Assembly: GCF_019243775.1 (NCBI RefSeq)
Contig: NZ_CP069157.1
Location: 3,607,418 to 3,671,417 of the forward strand
DNA length: 64,000 bases
From: Morganella morganii
Lineage (GTDB): Bacteria; Pseudomonadota; Gammaproteobacteria; Enterobacterales; Enterobacteriaceae
Direction: 5' to 3'
Part shown: positions 11,901 to 21,920 of the stretch, piece by piece
Numbering within the stretch: position 1 is the first letter of the stretch
Layout of the letters: every line of letters starts with the position of its first letter
Notes under the pieces: generated by a model
The model's database searches: none
Told to the model about the DNA's origin: nothing
Seen by the model: only the letters and a program-made list of their open reading frames with translations
Position numbers and translations under genes: made by a program

Positions 11901-13750
11901 TTTTCTGCTCCTGTCTCTGTCCGTCCGCTGCCCGGTGAGTCTTCTGTCAGGTTCCAGCTGTCCGGCAGATGTTTTTCCCGTTTCATTTCATTATCAAACA
12001 GGTTTTCCAGCTCGCGCCGCGCCTCTTTCACGCGGGAGATATGCGAAATTTCCTCTTCCGCCTGCGGGATAAGCTCACGCAGCAACTGCATATCCAGCCT
12101 GCGGAATAATTGCTGCGCCCGGTGTGCTTCCGCCGGATGCGTGCCCAGCCCGATCAGGGTTTTGCGCGCCAGTTCCAGCGCCGACGAGAAGGTTTCGCGG
12201 CTGAACTGTGTTACGCCGTGTGTAAGCAGCTCGTGTGCCTCCACCCGTCCCCGGGCGCGGGCAATAATCTGCAGATGCGGGAAGTGCTCCTGACACAACT
12301 GCACAATGGTCATAGTATCTTCCGGCTTATCACAGGTAATGACAATCACCTTTGCTGTCTCTGCCCCGGCAGAACGTAACAATGCGAGTCCTGTCGCATC
12401 CCCGTAATAAACCTTATAGCCGTAACGGCGCATGGCGCTGACCGCACTGACATCTTTTTCCAGTACCGTCGGATGAATTTTGTTCGCCATCAGCAGACGG
12501 CCGATGACCTGCCCCATCCGCCCGAAACCGACCAGAATCACATGCGGATGGTTATCCTCCACAAACGGGGTTTCGCCCGTTCCCGGTTCGGCATTATTGT
12601 AACGGCGCGCCAGAATCATATCGATGCCCTGCATCAGCAGCGGCGTGGTCATCATGGAAAGGGTGACTACCACCAGCAGCAGCGCCATCTGATGATCCGT
12701 AATCACACGGCTGGCCAGTGCCGCCGAGAACAGCACGAACGCAAATTCCCCGCCCTGACTGAGCACCCCGGCAAACTGTAAGCGCCCGCTGCGCCGGCAG
12801 GTCAGATGTGCCAGCAGATACAGCACCGTCATTTTGACACTCACCAGCACAATCACACCCAGCAGAATTTGCGGCAGATACTGCCACAGCACGCCGATGT
12901 TCAGTGACATGCCGACAGAAATGAAGAACATCCCCAGCAGCAGCCCTTTGAACGGCTCGATAGTGATCTCCAGCTCATGGCGGTATTCCGTATCCGCCAG
13001 CATCACACCCGCGATAAATGTTCCGAGCGCCATGGAAAACCCGAGCTGCTCCATAAACACCGCCGAACCGATCACCAGCAGCAGCGAGGCGGCGGTAAAG
13101 ACTTCACTGACCCCGGATTTCACCACCAGCCGGAACAATGGCCGCAGCAGATAACGCCCGCCAATCAGCAGTCCGGCAAAGGCCAGAATTTTGATGCCGA
13201 TGCGATACCAGTCACTGCCCGCCGTTTCCCCGCCCAGCAGAGGAATAACCGCGAGGATAGGGATCACCGCCATGTCCTGGAACAGCAGCACTGAGAATCC
13301 CATCTGGCCGCTGTCGTTGTTGGTCATGCCTTTTTCATCCATCAGCTGTAATGCCATCGCTGTGGAGGACATCGCCATTCCCAGCCCGCCGACCACTGCC
13401 GCCTGCCAGGAGAAATCCGTCAGCCAGAGCAGCACCCCGAGGATCAGGGCGGAGAACACCACCTGCGCGGTGCCGGTACCGAAAATAGATCGCCGTAGTT
13501 TCCACAGTTCACGCGGATTCAGCTCCAGCCCGATAAGAAACATCAGGAACACCACACCAAGCTCAGAGAAGTGCAGCAGCTCATTGACGTTCTTGATAAA
13601 GCCCAGCCCCCACGGGCCGATAGCAATCCCCGCCAGCAGATATCCCAGTACCGCGCCGATACGCAGCCGCTGCGCCACCGGCACCATCACCACGGCTGCC
13701 GCGAGAAACACAATACCTGCATGCAGCAGGTTGCCGTCAGCTGGCTCCAT
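11897..13750 (-). CDS. kefB: Glutathione-regulated potassium/proton antiporter KefB
   Basis: KefB is an inner-membrane K+ efflux system held closed by glutathione and opened by glutathione adducts of electrophiles. The 617-residue product has a CPA2 antiporter domain of about 12 membrane helices (1-380, with [16 protein letters not shown] and FSVLLFQDM) and a cytosolic RCK/TrkA-N domain whose nucleotide-binding loop is GFGRMGQ (408-414). E. coli KefB is 601 residues. The start overlaps the end of kefG by 14 bases. Its ancillary subunit gene kefG is frameshifted here, which may lower KefB activity. Confidence 0.95.
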   Translation of the reverse strand: MEPADGNLLHAGIVFLAAAVVMVPVAQRLRIGAVLGYLLAGIAIGPWGLGFIKNVNELLHFSELGVVFLMFLIGLELNPRELWKLRRSIFGTGTAQVVFSALILGVLLWLTDFSWQAAVVGGLGMAMSSTAMALQLMDEKGMTNNDSGQMGFSVLLFQDMAVIPILAVIPLLGGETAGSDWYRIGIKILAFAGLLIGGRYLLRPLFRLVVKSGVSEVFTAASLLLVIGSAVFMEQLGFSMALGTFIAGVMLADTEYRHELEITIEPFKGLLLGMFFISVGMSLNIGVLWQYLPQILLGVIVLVSVKMTVLYLLAHLTCRRSGRLQFAGVLSQGGEFAFVLFSAALASRVITDHQMALLLVVVTLSMMTTPLLMQGIDMILARRYNNAEPGTGETPFVEDNHPHVILVGFGRMGQVIGRLLMANKIHPTVLEKDVSAVSAMRRYGYKVYYGDATGLALLRSAGAETAKVIVITCDKPEDTMTIVQLCQEHFPHLQIIARARGRVEAHELLTHGVTQFSRETFSSALELARKTLIGLGTHPAEAHRAQQLFRRLDMQLLRELIPQAEEEISHISRVKEARRELENLFDNEMKREKHLPDSWNLTEDSPGSGRTETGAEK

Positions 13751-14304
13751 TTTTACGCCCTCCGGTCAGTTGCGGTGCCCGCAGCCAGTCACAATACGCC
13801 TGCGCCTGCTCATGCAGCATGGCTTTTCCCTGGCGGCGTGCGGCATAGAGAATAACCGGTGCCAGCCAGTGCATTTCACACAGTGCCGCCGTCAGCTCAA
13901 ACGGTCTCAGTAACTCACTGATCGGAAAACGGTTATAGCCGCCGTGCTGATAAGCTTCCGCCGGTTCCCCTGTTGTGATCACCTGGCGCCAGTATTTGCC
14001 GGACAGCTGTCTGCCGCCCTGTTCACCGGAGAAATCACGGGTCAGCACGCGGTCAAACCACTCTTTCAGCAGCGCGGGGCAACTGTAAGTGTACAGCGGG
14101 TGCTGAAACACAATGATGTCATGCTGCCGCAGCAGTTCCTGCTCATGGCGGATATCGATAAAAAAAGTCCGGATAGGTGCCGTACAGGTCATGCACCGTC
14201 ACATGCCCGAGTTCCGACGCCGCAGAGATAAGCGCCTTGTTGGCGATGGAGTGATGCGGTTCCGGATGGGCGTAAATCAGTAATATAGTCGGATTATTTA
14301 TCAT
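13737..14304 (-). pseudogene. kefG: kefG, ancillary quinone reductase-like subunit of KefB (frameshifted)
   Basis: KefG is a flavodoxin-like protein needed for full KefB activity. The ATG at 14304, preceded by AAGAGGAAGTG, opens a frame beginning MINNPTILLIYAHPEPHHS and reading to YPDFF. At a run of seven T on the coding strand (plus-strand A7, 14160-14166) the family sequence continues one frame over as [15 protein letters not shown], then [17 protein letters not shown] and the rest to the stop. Six T would restore a single 188-residue protein, near the 184 of E. coli. Either a real +1 frameshift or a homopolymer sequencing error; both halves are otherwise well conserved. Confidence 0.88.
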
Positions 14305-14452
14305 CACTTCCTCTTAAAAACGTGAGAATCTTTGTGATTTTCGCTACTATGCCCGCTGCAACGATACTCCTCGCCTGCTGACGGGTGATTTGCTGCTGAC
14401 AACGCACGAATTACATTAATTTTACTCTCAATTACTTACCCTATCGATATTT

Positions 14453-16381
14453 ATGATTGTTTTCTCTTCACTTCAGGTTCGCCGCGGCGTCCGTGTTCTG
14501 CTCGACAACGCAACGGCCACCATCAATCCGGGCCAGAAAGTCGGACTGGTGGGAAAAAACGGCTGCGGTAAATCCACGCTGCTGGCGCTGCTTAAGGGCG
14601 AATTACAGGCCGAAGCAGGCAGTGTGTCATTTCCGGGAAACTGGTCCATGGCCTGGGTTAACCAGGAAACCCCGGCACTGGATGAACCGGCGATCGAGTA
14701 TGTCATTGACGGTGACCGCGAATTCCGTGAGCTTGAGGCAAAATTACAGCAGGCGAATGAACAGAATGACGGCCACGCCATTGCCGTGATCCACGGTCAG
14801 CTCGACACCCTCGATGCCTGGACCATCCGTTCCCGTGCCGCCACACTGCTGCACGGGCTGGGATTCTCACAGGAACAGCTGGACACCCCGGTACGGGCCT
14901 TCTCCGGGGGCTGGCGGATGCGCCTGAACCTGGCACAGGCACTGATTTGCCGCTCTGATCTGCTGCTGCTCGATGAACCGACCAACCACCTGGATCTCGA
15001 TGCGGTGATCTGGCTGGAAAAATGGCTGAAGAGCTATCCCGGCACTCTGATTCTGATCTCCCATGACCGCGATTTCCTCGATCCGATCATTGATAAAGTC
15101 CTGCACATTGAACAAAACGGTCTGTTTGAATACACCGGTAACTACTCCTCCTTTGAGGTGCAGCGTGCCGAGAAAATGGCCCAGCAGCAGGCACAGTATG
15201 AAAGTCAGCAGTTACGCCGCGCACATCTGCAGAAATATGTCGATCGTTTCCGCGCTCAGGCGACCAAAGCCAAGCAGGCACAAAGCCGTCTGAAGATGCT
15301 GGAACGCATGGAGCTGATTGCCCCGGCACTGGCGGATAACCCGTTCCGTTTCAGTTTCCGCCCGCCTGAAGCACTGCCGAACCCGCTGCTGAAAATGGAA
15401 AAAGTCAGCGCCGGGTACGGTGAGAAAGTGGTGCTGGATAATATCAAACTGAACCTGGTGCCCGGTTCACGTATCGGCCTGCTCGGCCGTAACGGCGCGG
15501 GTAAATCCACCCTGATTAAAATGCTCGCCGGTGAACTGGAGCCGTTACAGGGCAAAATTGGTCTCGCCAAAGGTATCAAACTGGGTTACTTCGCCCAGCA
15601 TCAGCTGGAATTTTTACGCGCAGATGAATCCCCGTTACAACATATGGTGCGCCTGGCGCCGGATCAGACTGAACAGCAACTGCGTGATTACCTCGGCGGT
15701 TATGGTTTCAAAGGTGATCAGGTGACCGACAACACCGGTCGTTTCTCCGGCGGGGAAAAAGCGCGTCTGGTACTGGCGATGATTATCTGGCAGCGCCCGA
15801 ACCTGCTGCTGCTCGATGAACCGACAAACCACCTGGATCTGGATATGCGCCAGGCACTGACCGAAGCCCTGATCGAATTTGAGGGAGCGATCGTCGTGGT
15901 TTCCCACGATCGTCACCTGCTGCGATCCACCACCGATGATCTGTACCTGGTGCATGATGGTCAGGTCGAGCCGTTTGACGGCGATCTGGATGATTATCAG
16001 CGCTGGCTGGCAGACAGTCAGAAACAGATGCGCCAGAGTGCGGAGCCGGCGGCGGAAAACGGCGAGGAAAAAAATACCGTCACCGCGCAGGATCGCAAAG
16101 AGCAGAAACGCCGTGAGGCGGAATTCCGCCAGCAGACTCAGCCGCTGCGCAAAGAATCTGAGAAACTGGAAAAAACCATGAGCCGGTTATCGGACGCCAT
16201 TGCCGTGATTGAGGAAAAACTCGGTGACAGCGGCCTGTATGATCAGTCCCGCAAAGCCGAGCTGAACACCTGCCTTCAGGAACAGGCGCAGTTCAAAGCT
16301 GAGCTGGAAGAGGCGGAAATGGCCTGGATGGAGATTCAGGAAAACCTCGAAGCCATGACACAGGCCTTTGAAAATCAGTAA
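14453..16381 (+). CDS. yheS: ABC-F family ATPase YheS
   Basis: A soluble ABC-F ATPase; relatives act on ribosomes, and YheS is linked to relief of some stalled nascent chains in E. coli. The 642-residue product has two nucleotide-binding domains: Walker A GLVGKNGCGKST (about 32-43) and GLLGRNGAGKST (about 344-355), signatures FSGGWRMRL and FSGGEKARL, and LLLLDEPTNHLD in both, joined by a charged linker (about 235-300) and followed by a coiled-coil tail rich in Glu, Lys and Gln. No membrane segments. E. coli YheS is 637 residues. Divergent from kefG. Confidence 0.95.
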   Translation: MIVFSSLQVRRGVRVLLDNATATINPGQKVGLVGKNGCGKSTLLALLKGELQAEAGSVSFPGNWSMAWVNQETPALDEPAIEYVIDGDREFRELEAKLQQANEQNDGHAIAVIHGQLDTLDAWTIRSRAATLLHGLGFSQEQLDTPVRAFSGGWRMRLNLAQALICRSDLLLLDEPTNHLDLDAVIWLEKWLKSYPGTLILISHDRDFLDPIIDKVLHIEQNGLFEYTGNYSSFEVQRAEKMAQQQAQYESQQLRRAHLQKYVDRFRAQATKAKQAQSRLKMLERMELIAPALADNPFRFSFRPPEALPNPLLKMEKVSAGYGEKVVLDNIKLNLVPGSRIGLLGRNGAGKSTLIKMLAGELEPLQGKIGLAKGIKLGYFAQHQLEFLRADESPLQHMVRLAPDQTEQQLRDYLGGYGFKGDQVTDNTGRFSGGEKARLVLAMIIWQRPNLLLLDEPTNHLDLDMRQALTEALIEFEGAIVVVSHDRHLLRSTTDDLYLVHDGQVEPFDGDLDDYQRWLADSQKQMRQSAEPAAENGEEKNTVTAQDRKEQKRREAEFRQQTQPLRKESEKLEKTMSRLSDAIAVIEEKLGDSGLYDQSRKAELNTCLQEQAQFKAELEEAEMAWMEIQENLEAMTQAFENQ

Positions 16382-16386
16382 ATGAT

Positions 16387-16414
16387 AAAGAGCGGCCCCT
16401 GCCGCTCTCTTTTC
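16387..16414. terminator. Terminator between yheS and murR
   Basis: AGAGCGGC, loop CCCT, GCCGCTCT, then CTTTTC. It lies 8 bases past yheS and just before the stop of the convergent murR, serving mainly the plus strand. Confidence 0.8.
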
Positions 16415-16417
16415 TTA

Positions 16418-17278
16418 TCAGCCGTCCAGGCTGTTAATCATGGTGCGGGCATTGATCACCAGCCGCCGCGCCTGCTCTTCCCGCCGCTGTAACAGCGCCA
16501 TAAACAGCAGATCCGTCACTGTATTCTGCGCCGTCCGTGAGGAAATAGACGAACTGCGCCACTCGTTTTCTTCCGCGACCGTTTCCAGCACATAATCCGC
16601 CATTTTTGCCAGCGGTGACTGACGGTTCCCGGTAATCGCAATCAGCGTGGCATTCTGTTTTTTCGCCGTGGCGGCGGTGACCAGCATATCCTTGCGTTTG
16701 CCGCTGAATGACAATACCACCAGCACATCCTTTTCGGTCAGCGTCTGGGAAAAAGCGATCTGGATATGGTGATCGGCTTCCGCCAGTGTCATCAGCCCGA
16801 TTTTCTGAAGTTTATAGGCCAGATCTTTCGCCGTCAGCCCGGAGCCGCCGATACCGGCGACCTGAATACAGCGGGCATTATCCAGACAGGCGACAATCTC
16901 TGCCATCTGTTCAAAATCGAGCCGCCGTGTGGTTTCCGTAATGGAATTCTGCTTTTCCTGTGCCAGTTTCTGCGCGATCACCAGCAGCGGATCATGTGCT
17001 TCTATCCGGTTATGCAGCGCCTGCTGCTGATTAGCTGCCAGCACCCGGTTGCGGCCAATCTCTTCGCTGATAGCGACTTTCAGTGCCGGAAAACCCTTAA
17101 ATCCCAGTTTCTGACTAAACTTCACTATAGCGGACTGACTCACGCCCACCCGCTCCGCCAGTACCTGGGAGGAAAGTGTCACGGTTTCTTCCGGCTGCGC
17201 CAGGATGAAATCGGCAATATGCTGCTGATTGGTCGCCAGCTCTGCTTTTACCCAGCTGATTTTTGTCAGGATCGCCAT
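16418..17278 (-). CDS. murR: RpiR-family repressor of MurNAc utilisation, MurR
   Basis: A 286-residue RpiR-family regulator: N-terminal helix-turn-helix (about 1-77, with VLAERVGVSQSAIVKFSQKL) and a C-terminal SIS sugar-phosphate domain (about 125-265, with VAGIGGSGLTAKDLAYKL). It is divergent from murQ-murP, and in E. coli the protein in this place represses murQP and is released by MurNAc 6-phosphate. An inverted repeat at 17312-17350 next to its start is a likely operator. Confidence 0.9.
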   Translation of the reverse strand: MAILTKISWVKAELATNQQHIADFILAQPEETVTLSSQVLAERVGVSQSAIVKFSQKLGFKGFPALKVAISEEIGRNRVLAANQQQALHNRIEAHDPLLVIAQKLAQEKQNSITETTRRLDFEQMAEIVACLDNARCIQVAGIGGSGLTAKDLAYKLQKIGLMTLAEADHHIQIAFSQTLTEKDVLVVLSFSGKRKDMLVTAATAKKQNATLIAITGNRQSPLAKMADYVLETVAEENEWRSSSISSRTAQNTVTDLLFMALLQRREEQARRLVINARTMINSLDG

Positions 17279-17311
17279 GTGTACCTGTTTTCCTTCTGCG
17301 GAGAATAAAAA

Positions 17312-17350
17312 AGGAATAAATTATTTTAACTAAAATGACGAATTATTCCT
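17312..17350. promoter_or_regulatory. Inverted repeat, probable MurR operator
   Basis: AGGAATAAATT and AATTATTCCT are inverted arms about 18 bases apart, in the murR-murQ divergent spacer. A further half-like CTATTCCTGC follows near 17433. RpiR-family repressors bind such repeats; the assignment rests on symmetry and position only. Confidence 0.5.
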
Positions 17351-17469
17351 GATAAAGGACGTATCTGACTAATAAAAAATACATTTATATTCAATTAAAT
17401 ATAAAAAATAAAATGATGATGGGAAATGAAACTATTCCTGCTATAGCATCATAGTTGAATAGATTACTC

Positions 17470-17485
17470 TGTGATAATTCTCACA
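17470..17485. promoter_or_regulatory. CRP-cAMP binding site upstream of murQ
   Basis: TGTGATAATTCTCACA: both consensus halves TGTGA and TCACA with the exact six-base spacer, 57 bases before the murQ ATG. A perfect core of this kind is strong evidence for CRP control, as known for murQP in E. coli. Confidence 0.85.
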
Positions 17486-17541
17486 CAAAAAGAATATTTA
17501 ATTCTCTAGCATGCGATTATATCTTATACAAAGGATCACGC

Positions 17542-18453
17542 ATGAAGATTGACTTAACCTCAATGATTACCGAGAGCCGCAACCCGGCAAGCGCGGATAT
17601 CGACAGCCTGCCGACATTAGATATGCTGCGGGTGATTAACCGCGAAGACCAGACCGTGGCCCTTGCCGTGGAAAAAACACTGCCGCAGGTGGCACAGGTG
17701 GTGGATGCGGTGGCACAGGCATTCCGCCTGGGCGGACGGCTGATTTATATGGGCGCGGGCACCTCCGGCCGTCTCGGGATACTGGATGCCAGTGAGTGTC
17801 CGCCGACCTTCGGCACCCCGGCAGAGCAGGTGGTCGGTCTGATTGCCGGTGGTCACAAAGCTATCCTGAAAGCCGTTGAAAATGCGGAAGATAACCGCGA
17901 ACTGGCGGTGAGTGATCTGAAAGCCCTGAATTTCAATGAAAAAGATGTGTTAGTCGGGATCGCCGCCAGCGGCCGTACCCCCTATGTGCTGGGCGGTATG
18001 GAATACGCACTGTCACTCGGTGCAACGGTAGCCGCTGTCAGCTGTAATCCGGACAGTGAAATGAGCCGTCTGGCCGGTATCGCCATCACACCGGTGGTCG
18101 GCCCGGAAGTCATTACCGGTTCCTCCCGCATGAAAGCCGGCACCGCCCAGAAACTGATACTCAATATGATCACCACCGGCGCCATGATCCGCTCCGGGAA
18201 AGTGTACGGCAACCTGATGGCGGATGTGGAAGCGACCAACGCCAAACTGGTTGAGCGGCAGAAACGTATTGTGATGGCCGCAACGGAATGTGACAAAGCG
18301 ACCGCAGAACAAGCCCTTGCCGCCTGTGACGGACACTGCAAGACCGCCATCGTGATGATCCTGGCACAGCTGAGTGCCGGTGACGCCAAAGCCCTGCTGG
18401 CACAGCATCAGGGGTTTATCCGTGACGCGCTGACCGGCGCGGCGCACTCTTAA
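17542..18453 (+). CDS. murQ: N-acetylmuramic acid 6-phosphate etherase MurQ
   Basis: MurQ removes the lactyl ether from MurNAc 6-phosphate, giving GlcNAc 6-phosphate and D-lactate in cell-wall recycling. The 303-residue SIS-domain product starts [17 protein letters not shown] and has [19 protein letters not shown] (about 69-87) and the [15 protein letters not shown] signature (about 193-207). The ATG at 17542 follows AAGGATCACGC; an upstream in-frame TTG would add 29 unrelated residues. murP starts 15 bases after the stop. Confidence 0.95.
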   Translation: MKIDLTSMITESRNPASADIDSLPTLDMLRVINREDQTVALAVEKTLPQVAQVVDAVAQAFRLGGRLIYMGAGTSGRLGILDASECPPTFGTPAEQVVGLIAGGHKAILKAVENAEDNRELAVSDLKALNFNEKDVLVGIAASGRTPYVLGGMEYALSLGATVAAVSCNPDSEMSRLAGIAITPVVGPEVITGSSRMKAGTAQKLILNMITTGAMIRSGKVYGNLMADVEATNAKLVERQKRIVMAATECDKATAEQALAACDGHCKTAIVMILAQLSAGDAKALLAQHQGFIRDALTGAAHS

Positions 18454-18468
18454 CGCAAGGTAATCACC

Positions 18469-19914
18469 ATGGCCAAAATCAGTCAGTCAACCATCATACA
18501 GATTCTGGATGCCATCGGCGGTCCGGGTAACGTGGCACAGAGCGGTAACTGTATGACCCGCCTGCGTCTGACACTGAACAACACACAGCTGGCGGATAAA
18601 ATCGCCATCAAAAAAATTGAGGGCGTGCTGGGTGTGATTGAAAGTGATGAGCAGTTCCAGATTGTGCTGGGGCCGGGCAAAGCACAAACCGCCGCAGAGC
18701 TGATGCAGAAATATCTGGATGAGCATGTACCGGGCAGTGAACCGGACAGCCGCAGCCTGAAAGAGATTGCCGCTGATCAGAAGCAGCATCTGAAAGAAAA
18801 ACAGACAAATCCGGTACAGCGTTTTCTCGCCAAATTCGCCACTATTTTTACCCCGCTCATTCCCGGGTTTATCGGCGTGGGTCTGCTGCTCGGCTTTGCC
18901 ACACTATTTGAATCGCTCTGGGTCACCGGAAATCCGTCCCCGAACAGCACACTGGTGGAAGTGCTCAGTTACATGAAGGTCTTCGGCAAAGGGCTGTTTA
19001 CCTTTATGGGGATCCTGATCGGCTATAACGCGCAGAAAGCCTTCGGCGGATCCGGTGTCAATGGTGCGATCATCGCGGCACTGTTTATCCTCGGTTATGA
19101 TCCGCAGGCGACCAAAGGTTTCTACTCCGGTATGGAAACGTTCTTCGGTCACGGCATTGACCCGCGCGGTAATATTATCGGGATTCTGATCGCCACCATC
19201 ACCGGTGCATAGGTCGAACGGCAGGTGCGGCGTTTTATCCCGGCAAACCTGGACATCATTCTGACCTCCGCCATCACCCTGCTGATTATGGGTGCACTGA
19301 CCTTTATTGTGATTATGCCTATCGGCGTCTGGCTGTTTGACGGCATGTCCTGGCTGTTTATGCACCTTAACGCTAACCCGTTCGGCGCTGCGGTTCTCGC
19401 CGGTCTGTTCCTGATAGCGGTGATGTTTGGTATCCACCAGGGCTTTATCCCGGTGTATACCGCGCTGGTCGGCACTCAGGGTTTTAACTCCCTGTTCCCG
19501 ATCCTCGCCATGGCGGGTGCCGGTCAGGTCGGTGCTGCGCTGGCACTGTATGTCCGCGCGAAAAAAGACTCGGTGCTGCGTAATCAAATCCGGGGAGCAA
19601 TTATCCCGGGCTTCCTCGGCATCGGCGAACCGCTAATCTACGGCGTGACCCTGCCGCGCGTGAAGCCGTTTATCACTGCCTGCTGCGGTGGTGCAGCCGG
19701 CGGGTTCTTTATCGGGCTTGTCGCCTGGTTCGGCTATCCGGTCGGGCTGAATACCGTTTTCGGGCCATCGGGGATTATCGCCATTCCGGTGATGACATCC
19801 GACAGTGGTATCTTCATGGGGATGGCGGTCTATACCGGCGGGTTACTCGTCGCCTATCTGGCCGGATTCCTGTTTACCCTGCTGTTCGGCAGTAAGAATG
19901 TGGATTTAAGCTGA
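18469..19914 (+). pseudogene. murP: murP, PTS EIIBC for N-acetylmuramic acid, with in-frame amber stop
   Basis: MurP is the inner-membrane EIIBC permease that imports and phosphorylates MurNAc. The frame has an EIIB domain (phospho-cysteine C28 in [10 protein letters not shown]) and an EIIC domain from about residue 120. A TAG at 19210-19212 (codon 248) falls in the middle of EIIC, just after [14 protein letters not shown]; the same frame continues as [17 protein letters not shown] without any gap to the stop at 19914. Without the TAG the protein would be 481 residues, against 474 in E. coli. A single base change is the simplest cause. Amber suppression, a strain-specific loss or a sequencing error are alternatives. 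The EIIC helices after the stop are intact, suggesting a recent event. Confidence 0.9.
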
Positions 19915-19930
19915 TTTCGCTGCAGCGATA

Positions 19931-19960
19931 AAAAAACAGACCGCAATGCGGTCTGTTTTT
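19931..19960. terminator. Bidirectional terminator between murP and a LysE-type gene
   Basis: AAAAACAGACCGCA and TGCGGTCTGTTTTT form a 14-base stem with a one- or two-base loop and T-runs both ways, between two convergent genes. Confidence 0.92.
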
Positions 19961-20002
19961 CATTCAGCTTCTGTTTTTGTTCCGCAGGTTATATTATGTC
20001 TG

Positions 20003-20605
20003 CTATTCAAGCCAGATGAGCGGCACACAGGCGGCGGTGAGTAACCCCATCACAATATTGAAGGTGAACCAGGCATTGCGGCTGCGCAGAAAAAGGCCGA
20101 TAAAGGCACCGAATCCGATCCAGATAAGCCCGGCAACCAGATTCACAGAGACCATCACAATACTCATCACTCCGACAGACAGCATATACGCATCACCGCT
20201 CAGGCTGTAACTGCCGACCGCCCCCAGTCCCATCAGCCAGGCCTTGGGATTGATAAACTGTAACAGCGCCCCCTGATACCAGGTGACGGCCTTACTGACC
20301 TGCGGTTCATTAAGCTCCTGATACGGTGCGGTAGCCAGTTTTTTGGCAAGCCACAGAAGGTAAAGACTACCCGCAATTTTCATAGCAGTATGCAATTTGG
20401 GATAAATCAGTAAAATAGCCGCAACACCAAAGGCTGAAAGGTATAATACCGTCTGCATGCCGAGCATAATACCAGCCATCAGTGCCAGCGTACGGCGAAA
20501 GCCGAGCTGTGCACCGGAGGCGGTCAGTAACATATTATTGGGGCCGGGCGTGACTGCCGCGATAAACATAAATACGGAAAGTGAGATAAAAAGATGTGCG
20601 GTCAT
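20003..20605 (-). CDS. LysE/RhtB-family amino-acid exporter
   Basis: A 200-residue inner-membrane protein with about six hydrophobic segments and the family pattern AAVTPGPNNMLLTASGAQLG near residue 17, then NPKAWLMGLGAVG in the middle. LysE/RhtB proteins export amino acids or their analogues; the substrate cannot be read from sequence. The ATG at 20605 (MTAHLFISLSVFMF) is chosen because it begins at the first helix; an upstream ATG at 20662 would add a 19-residue polar extension. Convergent with murP and divergent from yheT. Confidence 0.85.
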   Translation of the reverse strand: MTAHLFISLSVFMFIAAVTPGPNNMLLTASGAQLGFRRTLALMAGIMLGMQTVLYLSAFGVAAILLIYPKLHTAMKIAGSLYLLWLAKKLATAPYQELNEPQVSKAVTWYQGALLQFINPKAWLMGLGAVGSYSLSGDAYMLSVGVMSIVMVSVNLVAGLIWIGFGAFIGLFLRSRNAWFTFNIVMGLLTAACVPLIWLE

Positions 20606-20697
20606 GAGTAATCCGGCAACGTGGTCATTTTCTTCCCGGAAAATTACCAGTATGTTTTTCATTAAACAAGAGATGTTTTTTCATTACGAATCTAACT

Positions 20698-21684
20698 ATG
20701 TCTAGTCATTTTCAACCGATTTCCTGGGCAACCAACCCGCACCTGCAAACGTTGCTGCCCCGGATTTTCCGCCGGAAACCGACGATAAAACCATTCTGGC
20801 AGCGCCTGACACTGCCGGATGATGATTTTATTGATCTTGCATGGAGCGAAGATCCCGATACCGCACGCCATAAACCACGGCTGGTCATCTTTCACGGGCT
20901 GGAAGGCAGTTTCCGCAGCCCGTATGCGCACGGTATCCTGGCTGCGGCCGCCCGTCAGGGCTGGCTGGGTGTTGTTATGCATTTTCGCGGATGCAGCGGC
21001 GAGCCGAACCGCTCCAGACGGATTTACCACTCCGGTGAAACCGAAGATGCCCGTTATCTGCTGAACTGGCTGCAGGATACCTACGGGAAAGTACCGACCG
21101 GCGCGGTCGGTTATTCACTCGGCGGCAATATGCTGGCCTGTTATCTCGCCGAAGAGGGTGAGAATGCCGCAGTGGATGCAGGTATTGTGGTTTCCGCCCC
21201 GCTGATGCTGGAGCCGTGCTCTTTCAAAATGGAAAAAGGCTTTTCCCGTTTTTATCAGTGGTATCTGCTGAAAGGGCTGAAACGTAATGCCACCCGCAAA
21301 CTGGTGCGCTACCCGAATTCACTGCCGACAAACCTGCTGCATATCCGCGCGATTAAACGGATCCGCGAATTTGATGACATTATCACCTCACGGATCCACG
21401 GCTTCCGCGATGCCTCGGATTACTACCGCCGCTGCAGTGCCCTGCCGAAACTCCCAGCCGTACGTAAGCCGATGCTGATCATCCACGCCAAAGATGATCC
21501 TTTTATGGCACAGGAAGTGGTGCCGGATCTGTCACAACTGCCGCCGTGTGTGGAGTACCAGATGACCGAACACGGCGGCCATGTCGGCTTTGTGTCCGGC
21601 AGCTGGCGCCGTCCGCGTTTATGGCTGGAGGAGCGCATCCCTGAATGGCTCGCGCCGCATCTGGCCGCAAAGGAGACACCATGA
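20698..21684 (+). CDS. yheT: Alpha/beta hydrolase YheT
   Basis: A 328-residue alpha/beta-fold hydrolase of the YheT family. It shows the oxyanion region [15 protein letters not shown] (about 61-75), the nucleophile elbow GYSLGGN (Ser near residue 141) and a late acid/His pair in HAKDDPF and HGGHVGF. Cellular substrate is unknown. Its TGA overlaps the yheU ATG (ATGA), so the two are coupled, as in E. coli. Confidence 0.93.
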   Translation: MSSHFQPISWATNPHLQTLLPRIFRRKPTIKPFWQRLTLPDDDFIDLAWSEDPDTARHKPRLVIFHGLEGSFRSPYAHGILAAAARQGWLGVVMHFRGCSGEPNRSRRIYHSGETEDARYLLNWLQDTYGKVPTGAVGYSLGGNMLACYLAEEGENAAVDAGIVVSAPLMLEPCSFKMEKGFSRFYQWYLLKGLKRNATRKLVRYPNSLPTNLLHIRAIKRIREFDDIITSRIHGFRDASDYYRRCSALPKLPAVRKPMLIIHAKDDPFMAQEVVPDLSQLPPCVEYQMTEHGGHVGFVSGSWRRPRLWLEERIPEWLAPHLAAKETP

Positions 21685-21899
21685 TTATTCCCTGGCAGGA
21701 TATCGCGCCGGAAACACTGGAAAGTATCCTGGAAAGTGTGGTGCTGCGCGAAGGCACCGACTACGGCGAACATGAAAAATCACTCAGTGATAAAGTGGCG
21801 GATCTTTACACGCAACTCAAAAACGGCGACATTGTGATTGTCTGGTCGGAATTACACGAAACACTCAACATCATGCCGTCGGCACAATTCCGCGGCTGA
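21681..21899 (+). CDS. yheU: YheU family protein
   Basis: A 72-residue protein, the same length as in E. coli, starting [20 protein letters not shown] with the conserved [11 protein letters not shown] and [12 protein letters not shown]. Function unknown. The start at 21681 overlaps the yheT stop by four bases and follows AAGGAG; a longer in-frame start inside yheT is rejected. Confidence 0.94.
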   Translation: MIIPWQDIAPETLESILESVVLREGTDYGEHEKSLSDKVADLYTQLKNGDIVIVWSELHETLNIMPSAQFRG

Positions 21900-21920
21900 T
21901 TCAGCCGGAGGAAACGCCGC

